Shown here piece after piece: positions 52,268 to 59,598 of a DNA stretch of 64,000 nt (position 1 is its first letter; each line of letters begins with the position of its first letter). Made by a program: the position numbers and the translations under genes. The stretch covers positions 4,191,001-4,255,000 of the forward strand of contig NZ_AP025667.1 in NCBI RefSeq assembly GCF_022846655.1. The letters run 5' to 3'. A model generated the notes under the pieces. It had not been told where the DNA came from and did no database searches. It was given only the letters and a program-made list of their open reading frames with translations. The stretch comes from Streptomyces seoulensis. Lineage in GTDB: Bacteria > Actinomycetota > Actinomycetes > Streptomycetales > Streptomycetaceae.

Positions 52268-53620
52268 TCAGCCCCGCGCCAGGATGCTGTCGATCTTGCC
52301 GGACGCGTCCTTCAGGAGCTGGTCGATGTCCGCGTCCTTCTTGGTGAGGACGGCGGAGACGACACCGTCGAGCACCGAGTAGATCTGCTGGGCGTGCGGC
52401 GGCTCGATCTTCATGTCCAGGCTCTGGTTGCCGTCCAGGAAGGTCTGGTAGTTCTCCACCGGGACATTGGCGTTGGCCTTCTTGACCTGCTGGTCCTTGG
52501 CGTCGGCGGCGCCGGTGAACAGGCGCGGCTCGGGCAGGCCGACCGGTGCGTCGTTCTTCTTGGCGCGGGCGTAGTCGCCGAGGAAGCCGTCTCCGGGGGT
52601 GAGGAACATGTGGTCCAGCCACTTCAGGCCGGCGCGGATCTGGGCCGGGCTGGCCTTCTTGTCGAACATGTAGCCGTCGCCGCCGATGAGCGTGCCCTTG
52701 CCGCCGGGCATCGGGGCGAGCGCCAGGTCCTTGTACGAGCCGCCCTTCTCCTTGACGAGGATCGGGATGTTGTCCGGCGCCGAGAGGTACATGCCGAGCT
52801 TGCCCGAACCCATCATCTGCTGGGCGTCGTTGATGACGAGGAGCTGCTTGCTGCCCATGGAGTCGTCCGCCCAGCGCATGTCGTGCAGGTTCCGCAGCAC
52901 CGCCTTGCCCTCGGGGGTGTCGACGGTGGCCTTCTTGCCGTCGGCGCTGACGACGTCGCCGCCCTGGGAGTACAGCTCGGCGGTGAAGTGCCAGCCGCCC
53001 TGGTTCTGCGCGCTGTAGTCGGCGTATCCGACGGTGCCGTCACCCAGTCCGGCGATCTTCTTCGCGGCGGCGCGGACCTCGTCCCAGGTGGCCGGGGGCT
53101 TGTCGGGGTCGAGGCCGGCCTTCTGGAAGAGGGCGCGGTTGTAGATCAGCCCCATCGAGTAGCCGGTGCGCGGGATGCCGTAGACCTTGCCGTCCACGGT
53201 GTAGATGTCCCGCAACTGCTTCTGGATGCTGTCGTAGCTCTTCAGGTCCTTGAGGTACGGGGTCAGGTCCGCGGCCTGCTTGATGTCCACGACGTGCCGG
53301 GCGTCGGTGAAGTACGTGTAGAACACGTCCTCCATCTGGCCGCCGGCGAGCTTGGCGTCGAAGGTCTTGGGGTCCTGGCAGGGGAAGGCGTCGTGGGCGA
53401 CGACGTCGATGTCCGGGTTGGCCTTCTCGAAGGAGGCGATGTCCTCCTCGAAGAACCGGCGGTCGACCTTGGCGCTCTTCGGCGGCTCGCAGTTGACGGT
53501 GATGCGGGTCTTGCCGCCCGCCGAGCTGTCGTCGCCCGAACCGCAGGCGGCTGCGGTGAGGGCGAGCGAGGAACAGACGCCGATCGCGGCGAAGGTGCGG
53601 CGGAACCCGGTGCTTCTCAT
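52268..53620 (-). CDS. extracellular solute-binding lipoprotein (sugar)
   Basis: A 450-residue binding protein with a lipoprotein signal: charged MRSTGFRRTF, hydrophobic core, then LTAAACGSG with the lipidated Cys. The body is a family 1 binding protein (ITVNCEPPKSAKVDRRFFEEDIASFEKANPDIDVV; ADLTPYLKDL; GIPRTGYSMGLIYN). It delivers an oligosaccharide to the two downstream-coded permeases. GAGGGG lies eight bases before ATG. Upstream 119 bases carry an AT patch with CTGT/ACAG inverted repeat, likely promoter and operator. Confidence 0.92.
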   Translation of the reverse strand: MRSTGFRRTFAAIGVCSSLALTAAACGSGDDSSAGGKTRITVNCEPPKSAKVDRRFFEEDIASFEKANPDIDVVAHDAFPCQDPKTFDAKLAGGQMEDVFYTYFTDARHVVDIKQAADLTPYLKDLKSYDSIQKQLRDIYTVDGKVYGIPRTGYSMGLIYNRALFQKAGLDPDKPPATWDEVRAAAKKIAGLGDGTVGYADYSAQNQGGWHFTAELYSQGGDVVSADGKKATVDTPEGKAVLRNLHDMRWADDSMGSKQLLVINDAQQMMGSGKLGMYLSAPDNIPILVKEKGGSYKDLALAPMPGGKGTLIGGDGYMFDKKASPAQIRAGLKWLDHMFLTPGDGFLGDYARAKKNDAPVGLPEPRLFTGAADAKDQQVKKANANVPVENYQTFLDGNQSLDMKIEPPHAQQIYSVLDGVVSAVLTKKDADIDQLLKDASGKIDSILARG

Positions 53621-53739
53621 CGGTGGACCCCTCAAGGCAGGAGCAGTGGGCGCCGCACACTCAAGCACCGACGACACCGGGCCGCAAGATGTCGCGCAGA
53701 ATCTGTAATTATTCGACAGCCCGGTGACTCCGGGCGTCC

Positions 53740-54738
53740 TCAGTCGCGCGGGGCTTGCGCGGTGGAGCCGCGGACCACCAGCTCGGGTTCAAACAGCAGC
53801 TCCTCGGCGGGGACCGAGGTGCCGCCGATCTGCGCGTTCAGCAGTTCCACGGCCGCGCGGCCCATGGCCTCGATGGGCTGGCGCACGGTGGTGAGCGGGG
53901 GCTCGGTGCAGTTCATGAAGGCGGAGTCGTCGTAGCCGACGACCGAGATCCGGCCCGGCACGTCGAGCCCCTTGCGCCGGGCGGCCCGCACGGCGCCGAG
54001 GGCCAGGGGGTCGCTGGCACAGATGATGCCGGTGACACCCCGGTCGATGAGCCGGGAGGCGGCGGCGTGACCGCCCTCGATGGAGAAGATGGCGCGGGCC
54101 ACGTGGGCGTCCGGCAGGTCGCCCGCGAGGGCGCGGGCGGCGGCGAGCTTGCGGGCGGAGGGCACGTGGTCGTCGGGGCCGAGGACCAGGCCGATGCGCT
54201 CGTGGCCGAGGGAGGCCAGGTGGCGCCACGCCTGCTCGACGGCGACCGTGTCGTCGCAGGAGACACCGGGGAAGCCGAGGTGCTCTATGGCCGCGTTGAC
54301 CAGCACGACCGGGATGCTGCGGTCGGCGAGCCTGCGGTAGTGGTCGTGCGGGGCGTCGGCCTGGGCGTACAGCCCGCCGGCGAAGACGACACCGGAGACC
54401 TGCTGCTGGAGGAGGAGTTCGACGTAGTCGGCCTCCGAGACGCCGCCCTTGGTCTGGGTGCACAGCACCGGGGTCAGGCCGAGCTGGGCCAGCGCGCCGC
54501 CGATGACCTCGGCGAAGGCGGGGAAGATCGGGTTCTGCAGCTCGGGCAGGACGAGGCCGACGAGGCGGGCGCGTTCGCCGCGCAACTGGGTGGGCCGCTC
54601 GTAACCGAGTACGTCCAGGGCGGTGAGGACCGACTGCCGGGTGGCGTCGGAGACTCCGGGTTTGCCGTTGAGCACCCGGCTGACCGTGGCCTCGCTGACC
54701 CCGACCTTCTTCGCCACTTCCGCAAGTCGTCGCGTCAT
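53740..54738 (-). CDS. LacI family regulator of the glucan-uptake cluster
   Basis: A 332-residue LacI regulator: HTH RLAEVAKKVGVSEATVSRVLNGKPGVS, hinge ERPTQLRGERARLVGLVLPELQNP, then sugar-binding domain ending SVVGYDDSAFMNCTEPPLTTVRQP. It lies upstream of the binding-protein gene on the same strand with a 119-bp gap, the usual position for a MalR/AglR-like repressor. A clear inverted repeat sits in its own promoter. Confidence 0.92.
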   Translation of the reverse strand: MTRRLAEVAKKVGVSEATVSRVLNGKPGVSDATRQSVLTALDVLGYERPTQLRGERARLVGLVLPELQNPIFPAFAEVIGGALAQLGLTPVLCTQTKGGVSEADYVELLLQQQVSGVVFAGGLYAQADAPHDHYRRLADRSIPVVLVNAAIEHLGFPGVSCDDTVAVEQAWRHLASLGHERIGLVLGPDDHVPSARKLAAARALAGDLPDAHVARAIFSIEGGHAAASRLIDRGVTGIICASDPLALGAVRAARRKGLDVPGRISVVGYDDSAFMNCTEPPLTTVRQPIEAMGRAAVELLNAQIGGTSVPAEELLFEPELVVRGSTAQAPRD

Positions 54739-54758
54739 GCGCGCAAGGGTAGCGCAAT

Positions 54759-54779
54759 TTACGCAAGCGGTTTGCGTAA
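54759..54779. promoter_or_regulatory. LacI operator candidate
   Basis: TTACGCAA and TTGCGTAA (54759-54766 and 54772-54779) around a 5-base centre form a perfect inverted repeat 20 bases upstream of the LacI start. The shape and CGCAAG-like core fit autoregulation by the LacI protein. Confidence 0.75.
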
Positions 54780-54802
54780 CCGGAACCGGCCTCGGTGCGG
54801 AT

Positions 54803-54845
54803 GACCCGGCGCCGTCGATGACCTGAACACCGACGGGGCCGGGTC
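54803..54845. terminator. hairpin terminator of the MmyB-like gene
   Basis: GACCCGGC (54803-54810) pairs with GCCGGGTC (54838-54845) and, past one mismatch, CCGTCG with CGACGG. It lies just after the MmyB-like stop and before the LacI promoter. Confidence 0.65.
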
Positions 54846-54849
54846 AGGT

Positions 54850-55482
54850 CTACGGGGCGGGGACGACCGTCAGATGGGCGCGGCGGACGGCGGCCGACGG
54901 CTGCCGGGGGATCATCGTCAGGCGGCGGTGGCCCAGGTCGCGCAGCAGGGGCGGGGTCTCGTCCACGACGCGGCACTCGGCGGTGCCCCGGCGCGGGTCC
55001 GGGTGGTGCAGGAGGCGTACGGCGCCGTCGAGCCGGGCCGCGCTCTCGCCGACCGCGTGGATCCAGTACGGCAGGCCCTGCCGGAAGGCGGCGTCCATGA
55101 TCGGGTCGCGGGCCACGTCCCGGCGTATCGCCTGGAGTTCGTGGTCGTGGCCGTACCCCTCCAGCGCGGTCTTGAGCTGGGCCAGCATCGGCAGGCACCA
55201 GCCCGGCTCGTGCTCGCCGAGCACCTGGCCCGCGTCGGGGTGGAAGAGGACGAACCTGAGGAAGTTGTCGCCCGGCATCGCGGTGGGGTGGTGCCGCACG
55301 TCCCCGAAGAGCGTGGCGAAGGCGTCGTTGGCGAGAATCACGTCCCAGCGGTGGTCCACGACGAGCGACGGGAACGGGGCAGCCTCCACCACGGCGGCGT
55401 AGTCGTCCAGATACGCCCGCGTCTCACAGCTCTCGGGGACGGACCGGGGTACCGGCCGCCGCCCTCCCGCCTGATGTGCCAT
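54850..55482 (-). CDS. stand-alone MmyB-type ligand-binding domain protein
   Basis: A 210-residue protein equal to the PAS-like ligand-binding domain of MmyB regulators (LVVDHRWDVILANDAFATLFGD, then NFLRFVLFHPDAG and VRLLHHPDPRRGTAECRVVDETPPL) but without the usual N-terminal helix-turn-helix. Family domains bind fatty-acid-like ligands. The ATG follows GAGGGG at slightly long spacing. A promoter with TTGACA and CAGGAT lies upstream. It is divergent from an XRE regulator, so the DNA-binding part may be supplied by that separate protein. Confidence 0.82.
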   Translation of the reverse strand: MAHQAGGRRPVPRSVPESCETRAYLDDYAAVVEAAPFPSLVVDHRWDVILANDAFATLFGDVRHHPTAMPGDNFLRFVLFHPDAGQVLGEHEPGWCLPMLAQLKTALEGYGHDHELQAIRRDVARDPIMDAAFRQGLPYWIHAVGESAARLDGAVRLLHHPDPRRGTAECRVVDETPPLLRDLGHRRLTMIPRQPSAAVRRAHLTVVPAP

Positions 55483-55527
55483 CGGGTGGTCACCCCTCTT
55501 GCCTTGGCCGCAGCACGCGGCGCTGCG

Positions 55528-55557
55528 ATCCTGCTGCCCCGACGAGAGCCGTGTCAA
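55528..55557 (-). promoter_or_regulatory. promoter of the MmyB-like gene
   Basis: On the minus strand: TTGACA at 55557-55552, an 18-base spacer, and CAGGAT at 55533-55528. The start codon is about 46 bases downstream. Good -35, fair -10. Confidence 0.65.
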
Positions 55558-55593
55558 CTATCGTGGCATTTCATGCCTGTTGACGGCTGAAAT

Positions 55594-55611
55594 TCGCCAC
55601 AGTTGTGGCGA
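55594..55611. promoter_or_regulatory. operator-like 18-bp palindrome
   Basis: TCGCCACA-gt-TGTGGCGA is perfectly symmetrical and lies between the divergent MmyB-like and XRE genes, 113 bases before the XRE start. Likely binding site of the XRE regulator. Confidence 0.65.
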
Positions 55612-55723
55612 GACCTGGATGGGAGTTCGAACGACGGGCTACTCTCCGGGATGTTCACGGCGGCCGGGGGTGACAAGCGCGCCCGATCTCGCGCGGCCCT
55701 TGAGAGACGTAGGAGTTCTGTCG

Positions 55724-56380
55724 GTGACGGATGGCTACGAGAATCCGGGCGCCACGGCGACCGCTCAGCTTCCGGCCGTCGTCGCCCGCGTCACCGCGCT
55801 CGCCGACCGGCTCGGCGTACCGCACGGCGAGGTCTTCGACACCGCCCGGCTCTCGGTCGGCAGCGGGGTCCCGGAGCCGGTGGTCAAGGCGCTGCTCTGC
55901 GGCCGCCCGGCCGGTGAACCGGATGTGCAGGCCCGCTTCCTGCAACGCCTGGACCTGCTGCGCCGCACGAGGCTGAAGCCCGGCGGGCGCAGATACACCC
56001 AGCAGGAGATCGCGGACGGCGCGGGCATGTCCCGGCAGCAGGCGGGCGCCCTGATCAACGGCGACCGCCGGCCCACCATGGAGCACTGCGACGCGCTCCA
56101 GCGGTTCTTCCACGTACACGCCGGGTTCCTCACGGCGGAGGACCCCGAGGCGCTGGCGGGTGCCCTGCAGCACATCGAGCAGGAGTTACTGCAGAAGCTG
56201 GCGGACCGGGAACGGGCCGCCTCCGGTGCCGCGCAGGACCCGCTGGAGCGGCTGCTCCAGGACCACGGGGTGCGCGGGATCGCCTGGCGGGCCGCCCAGC
56301 TCCCCACGGACCAGCACCGGGACAAGGTCGCGGAGTGGCTGGACATGCTCCTGGAGAGCGTCCGGCAGCCGGAGTCGTGA
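55724..56380 (+). CDS. XRE family HTH regulator
   Basis: A 218-residue protein with a central Cro/C1-type helix-turn-helix (RRYTQQEIADGAGMSRQQAGALINGDRRPTMEHCDALQRFFHV, around residues 90-130) inside longer helical flanks. The GTG start has AGGAG eight bases upstream. Its stop overlaps the GTG start of the HEXXH peptidase by four bases (GTGA). Such pairs resemble ImmR/ImmA, where the peptidase cleaves the repressor in response to a signal, or a toxin-antitoxin pair. Confidence 0.85.
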   Translation: MTDGYENPGATATAQLPAVVARVTALADRLGVPHGEVFDTARLSVGSGVPEPVVKALLCGRPAGEPDVQARFLQRLDLLRRTRLKPGGRRYTQQEIADGAGMSRQQAGALINGDRRPTMEHCDALQRFFHVHAGFLTAEDPEALAGALQHIEQELLQKLADRERAASGAAQDPLERLLQDHGVRGIAWRAAQLPTDQHRDKVAEWLDMLLESVRQPES

Positions 56381-56961
56381 GCGGGATGAGGGCGGTGGGC
56401 ATCGCGAGGGGCATGCGCCGGCTGTGCGCCGAGCTGGTCGGACAGTTGGACCGGCGGCCCGCGCCGGTGCCGCCCGAGGAGCTGTACCGCTCGCTGTGCT
56501 CGGCGATGAGCCGCAGACGCGGCCGCCCGGTGCAGTTCCGTACGGCGGTCTTCCCGCCCGGCACGGCCAGCGGGCTGTGGCTGGACATGACCGACCGCGA
56601 TCTGGTCGTGGTGGAGGAACGCACCGCTCCCGACCACCAGTTGGTGATCCTCGGCCATGAGCTGTGGCACATGCAGGCCGACCACACCGCCCACCGGGTC
56701 GACGGCCTCGGGATGGGCGTGGCCACCCGGCTGCTGACCGACGACACCGACCGGGAGGCGTTGCAGGCGGCCGTGCACCGTGTCGCCGCGCGCACCCGGT
56801 TCGACCTGGACGAGGAGCGGGACGCGGAGACCTTCGGCCTGCTGCTGGCAAGCAAGTGCCGTACGCGGATGAGGGGTTCGTCGCTGAGCGGCCCGGTGCG
56901 CCGGGACGACGTGGCGGGGCGCATCGGTACGTCACTGGGGTATCCGGGACCGCAGGGCTGA
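56377..56961 (+). CDS. HEXXH metallopeptidase-like protein (ImmA/IrrE-like)
   Basis: A 194-residue protein with VILGHELWHMQADH near residue 95: HELWH is a zinc HEXXH motif in the setting typical of ImmA/IrrE-like peptidases. A basic N-terminal helix precedes it and a helical C-terminus (DEERDAETFGLLLASK, with an Asp/Glu that could be the third ligand) follows. It is translationally coupled to the XRE gene. Family members cut a repressor; the coupled XRE protein is the natural candidate substrate, which remains to be shown. GTG start chosen from the overlap; an ATG three codons on is possible. Confidence 0.83.
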   Translation: MSGMRAVGIARGMRRLCAELVGQLDRRPAPVPPEELYRSLCSAMSRRRGRPVQFRTAVFPPGTASGLWLDMTDRDLVVVEERTAPDHQLVILGHELWHMQADHTAHRVDGLGMGVATRLLTDDTDREALQAAVHRVAARTRFDLDEERDAETFGLLLASKCRTRMRGSSLSGPVRRDDVAGRIGTSLGYPGPQG

Positions 56962-57110
56962 CCGCGGGCCTGGGCCGTCCGGGTGACCCGGGGCGGGCCG
57001 GAGCCGCCGCGTTGTCAGTGCCGGACGGCAAGCTGGAACCCTGCGTGCCGCGAGGGGCGGCGCGTGGCGCCAGTGTGCGTGAACCGTGCCGCCGACCGGG
57101 GAGCCGACCG

Positions 57111-57329
57111 ATGCCGACCGCCGTACTGACCGACCGTGAGCGCACCGCCGTCCAGGCGTATCTGCGGCTGCTGCACACCGTGCGCGCCACCCTGGACGGC
57201 CCGCCGGACGCGGCCCCGGCGATGGTGCCGCCGGCCGTGCTCGCGGAGGCGGAACAGGCCCTGGCGGGCGCGGGTCTGGCGGGCAACGAGGACGGGTTCT
57301 TCGAACTGCTGCGGGCCTGGTGCCCGTAG
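57111..57329 (+). CDS. small conserved hypothetical protein (72 aa)
   Basis: A 72-residue acidic helical protein with GGGGAG seven bases before its ATG. It contains LTDRERTAVQAYLRLLHTVRATLDG and ends GNEDGFFELLRAWCP. No domain recognised. It ends eight bases before the convergent PPTase stop. Supported by RBS, codon bias (GC third positions) and tidy length; function unknown. Confidence 0.65.
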   Translation: MPTAVLTDRERTAVQAYLRLLHTVRATLDGPPDAAPAMVPPAVLAEAEQALAGAGLAGNEDGFFELLRAWCP

Positions 57330-57337
57330 CTCCCGGA

Positions 57338-58015
57338 TCAGGGCGCCGGTACGGCCACCGCCGTGAGGACCAGCCCGTCCCCGGTGAGCCAGCGGCCGTC
57401 GAACCCGGTCAGGCGGGTGGTGCCGACCAGGGGGCCCGGCACCAGGAGGCGGGCGTGGAAGGTGCCGCGCCCGCCGTGCGCGGGGACCAGCTCGATGTCG
57501 GCCTCGGAGAAGTCCAGCCAGGCACGCGTCAGCGGGAACCACGCCTTGTACACGGACTCCTTGGCGCTGAACAGCAGCCGGTCCCAGTGCACGCCGGGCC
57601 GGGCCGCGGTCAGCGCCCGGTGCCGTTCCCGTTCGGCGGGCAGGGAGACGGAGTCGAGGACGCCCTCCGGCAGCGGTTCGTGCACCTCGGCGTCGATGCC
57701 GAGGGAGGCCAGGTCACCCGAGCGGACGAGGGCCGCACCCCGGTAGCCGTCGCAGTGGGTCATGCTGCCGAGCAGGCCGTCCGGCCAGACCGGGGCGCCG
57801 CGCTCGCCGGTCGGCACGGGCGCGGGCGGCCGGCCGAGCTTCTCCATCGCGCGCCGCGCGCAGACGCGTGCGGAGGCGAACTCGCGCCGGCGCTTGTCGA
57901 CCGCGCGGGCCAGCAGCGCCCGTTCCTCAGGGAAGAGCACGGTGTCCGGGTCGTCGTCCGGAGGGCCGTAGGACTCCACGGCGACCACCGAGTCCGGCAG
58001 CAGTTCCTCGATCAC
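57338..58015 (-). CDS. 4'-phosphopantetheinyl transferase (EntD/Sfp-like)
   Basis: A 225-residue PPTase. Motifs: LGSMTHCDGYRGAAL, then SLGIDAEVHEPLP (metal-binding Asp and Glu) near residue 105, and FSAKESVYKAWFPLT near 155 with the catalytic Lys-Glu. It moves the phosphopantetheine arm of CoA onto carrier proteins of polyketide, peptide or fatty-acid synthases. The GTG start matches the length of secondary-metabolism PPTases; GGAAGG lies upstream. No carrier-protein genes are in the window. Confidence 0.92.
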   Translation of the reverse strand: MIEELLPDSVVAVESYGPPDDDPDTVLFPEERALLARAVDKRRREFASARVCARRAMEKLGRPPAPVPTGERGAPVWPDGLLGSMTHCDGYRGAALVRSGDLASLGIDAEVHEPLPEGVLDSVSLPAERERHRALTAARPGVHWDRLLFSAKESVYKAWFPLTRAWLDFSEADIELVPAHGGRGTFHARLLVPGPLVGTTRLTGFDGRWLTGDGLVLTAVAVPAP

Positions 58016-58146
58016 CGGTACCCGACCTTCCACGACAGTGTGCGGCGCGGCACCACGACAGCACACCGGCCCGGGGAGGGCAAGAGCGGCCCGTGCGGGC
58101 GGGGCGCCGGGGGCCCGACCCGCCCGGCGAATCCGTAACACGCGCG

Positions 58147-58221
58147 TTGCACGAACGGCTCGACGCAGGCCGTATGATCGCCCCAACACTCACCGCCCAA
58201 CATCCCTTTCCTGAGGGCGGT
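58147..58221 (+). promoter_or_regulatory. possible promoter and leader hairpin of the ATP-grasp gene
   Basis: A consensus -10, TATGAT, at 58173-58178, with TTGCAC 20 bases ahead (long spacing, so the -35 is uncertain). Just downstream, ACCGCCC (58192-58198) pairs with GGGCGGT (58215-58221), giving a leader hairpin about 75 bases before the start codon. Confidence 0.4.
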
Positions 58222-58296
58222 TTGGTGTCCCTTCCTTCCTCCTGTCCGGGCGCGGACCACTGAGTCCTGCCCGAAAATGCCCGAAAGGCGGCCCGC

Positions 58297-59430
58297 ATGG
58301 TCTCTCGCGTACGCGTATGGCTCAACCGCACGTACGCGGAGAACGTGTTCTTCATGGATCAGCTACGGAGAAACCCGAGCGACCGTGCCGTGGAGATCCA
58401 CGCGACGCACGGCGACCCGGACTCCCCCGTGCTGGCCGCCGCCGACACCGCCGCGCTGGAGCCGGAGGGGCTGTCCCCGGCCGGGTACGTGGAGTACGCG
58501 CTCGACCAGTGCGCACGGCGTGGCATCGATGTCTTCGTGCCCCGGCTGCACCAGTCGGCGATCGTCGCGCACCGCGCCGACTTCGCCGCGGCGGGCACGG
58601 CCCTGCTGGCGCCGACGCCCGAGGCGGTGGCGGTGTTCGAGGACAAGGTGACCGCGTACGAGGCGGTCCGCTCGGTGGGTGTCCCGGTGCCGCCGTGGTT
58701 CCGGGTCCGCACGGCGGACGAACTGGTCGCCGCAGTCGAGGAGTTGGAGGAGGCCGGGCACAAGGCGTGCTTCAAGCCCGCCGCGGGTGCGGGCGGGGTC
58801 GGGTTCCGGATGATCACCCGTTCGCCGTTCTCGCTCGCCCATCTCAGTGGCTTCCCGAGCCCGTACGTGCAGCTCGACCTTGCCGTGGCGGCGCTGCGGG
58901 ACGCCGAGGAGCCGGTGGACCTGCTGGTGATGCCGAGGCTGGAGCAGCCGGAGGTCTCGGTGGACTGCCTGACCGGCCCGGACAACCGGACCCGGCTGAT
59001 GGTGGGCCGCACCAAGAACGGCCGGCGTCGCGGCTTCACCCTGGACGAGCGCTGGCTCGCACCGGCCCGGCTGATCGCCGAGGGCTTCGGGCTGCACTAC
59101 CTGTCCAACATCCAGTTCCGCATGCTGGGCGACCGCCCGGTGCTGCTCGACGTCAACACCCGAGCGGCGGGCGGCCTGCACCAGCTCTCCCTGTGCGGTA
59201 TCAACGCCCCTTGGGCGGCTGTGCAGTTGGCGCTGGGCGAGGACCCCGGCACGGTCGAGCCGCCGTTCCTGGGCCAGGACTACGCGGTCGTCTCCGGGCC
59301 CCGCCCGCTGGGCCCGACGACCCTCCCCGAGCAGGAGCCCGAGGAGGCCGAGGAGGCGGAGATGCGCCTGCCCGCGCCCTCCGTCCCGCTCGCCGCGTCG
59401 GCCTCCGCCGGAGCCGCGCTGCCGCTGTAG
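58297..59430 (+). CDS. ATP-grasp domain protein
   Basis: A 377-residue ATP-grasp enzyme. N-terminal pre-ATP-grasp domain to about residue 105, then the lid and ATP site: EDKVTAYEAVRSVGVPVP, KACFKPAAGAGGVGF (Gly-rich loop), VDLLVMPRLEQPEVSVDC, and the metal-binding LLDVNTRAAGGL near 275. The final 45 residues are Pro/Glu/Ala-rich and disordered. Family enzymes make amide or thioester bonds by acyl-phosphate; partners are not evident from neighbours (PPTase upstream, chitinase downstream). Confidence 0.88.
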   Translation: MVSRVRVWLNRTYAENVFFMDQLRRNPSDRAVEIHATHGDPDSPVLAAADTAALEPEGLSPAGYVEYALDQCARRGIDVFVPRLHQSAIVAHRADFAAAGTALLAPTPEAVAVFEDKVTAYEAVRSVGVPVPPWFRVRTADELVAAVEELEEAGHKACFKPAAGAGGVGFRMITRSPFSLAHLSGFPSPYVQLDLAVAALRDAEEPVDLLVMPRLEQPEVSVDCLTGPDNRTRLMVGRTKNGRRRGFTLDERWLAPARLIAEGFGLHYLSNIQFRMLGDRPVLLDVNTRAAGGLHQLSLCGINAPWAAVQLALGEDPGTVEPPFLGQDYAVVSGPRPLGPTTLPEQEPEEAEEAEMRLPAPSVPLAASASAGAALPL

Positions 59431-59459
59431 CGGCCGGGCCCCGGCGCTCCACCCTCCCG

Positions 59460-59507
59460 GTATGGACCAATCCCGTGCTGTCTCTTGACAGTTGGATTGG
59501 TCCATAC
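59460..59507. promoter_or_regulatory. DasR-like inverted repeats in the chitinase promoter
   Basis: GTATGGACCAATCC (59460-59473) is mirrored exactly by GGATTGGTCCATAC (59494-59507), with TTGACA (59485-59490) between. Each arm includes TTGGTCCATAC, close to the DasR element core TGGTCTAGACCA (10 of 12 for the right-hand copy), matching N-acetylglucosamine-controlled chitinase genes. Confidence 0.75.
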
Positions 59508-59598
59508 CACTTTGGAGGGCGCACTCTCTCCGTGCTCGTTCCGCACTTCCCGCACCCCGGTGCACTCCCGAACGCCCCCATACCATCAGGGAGATCGC

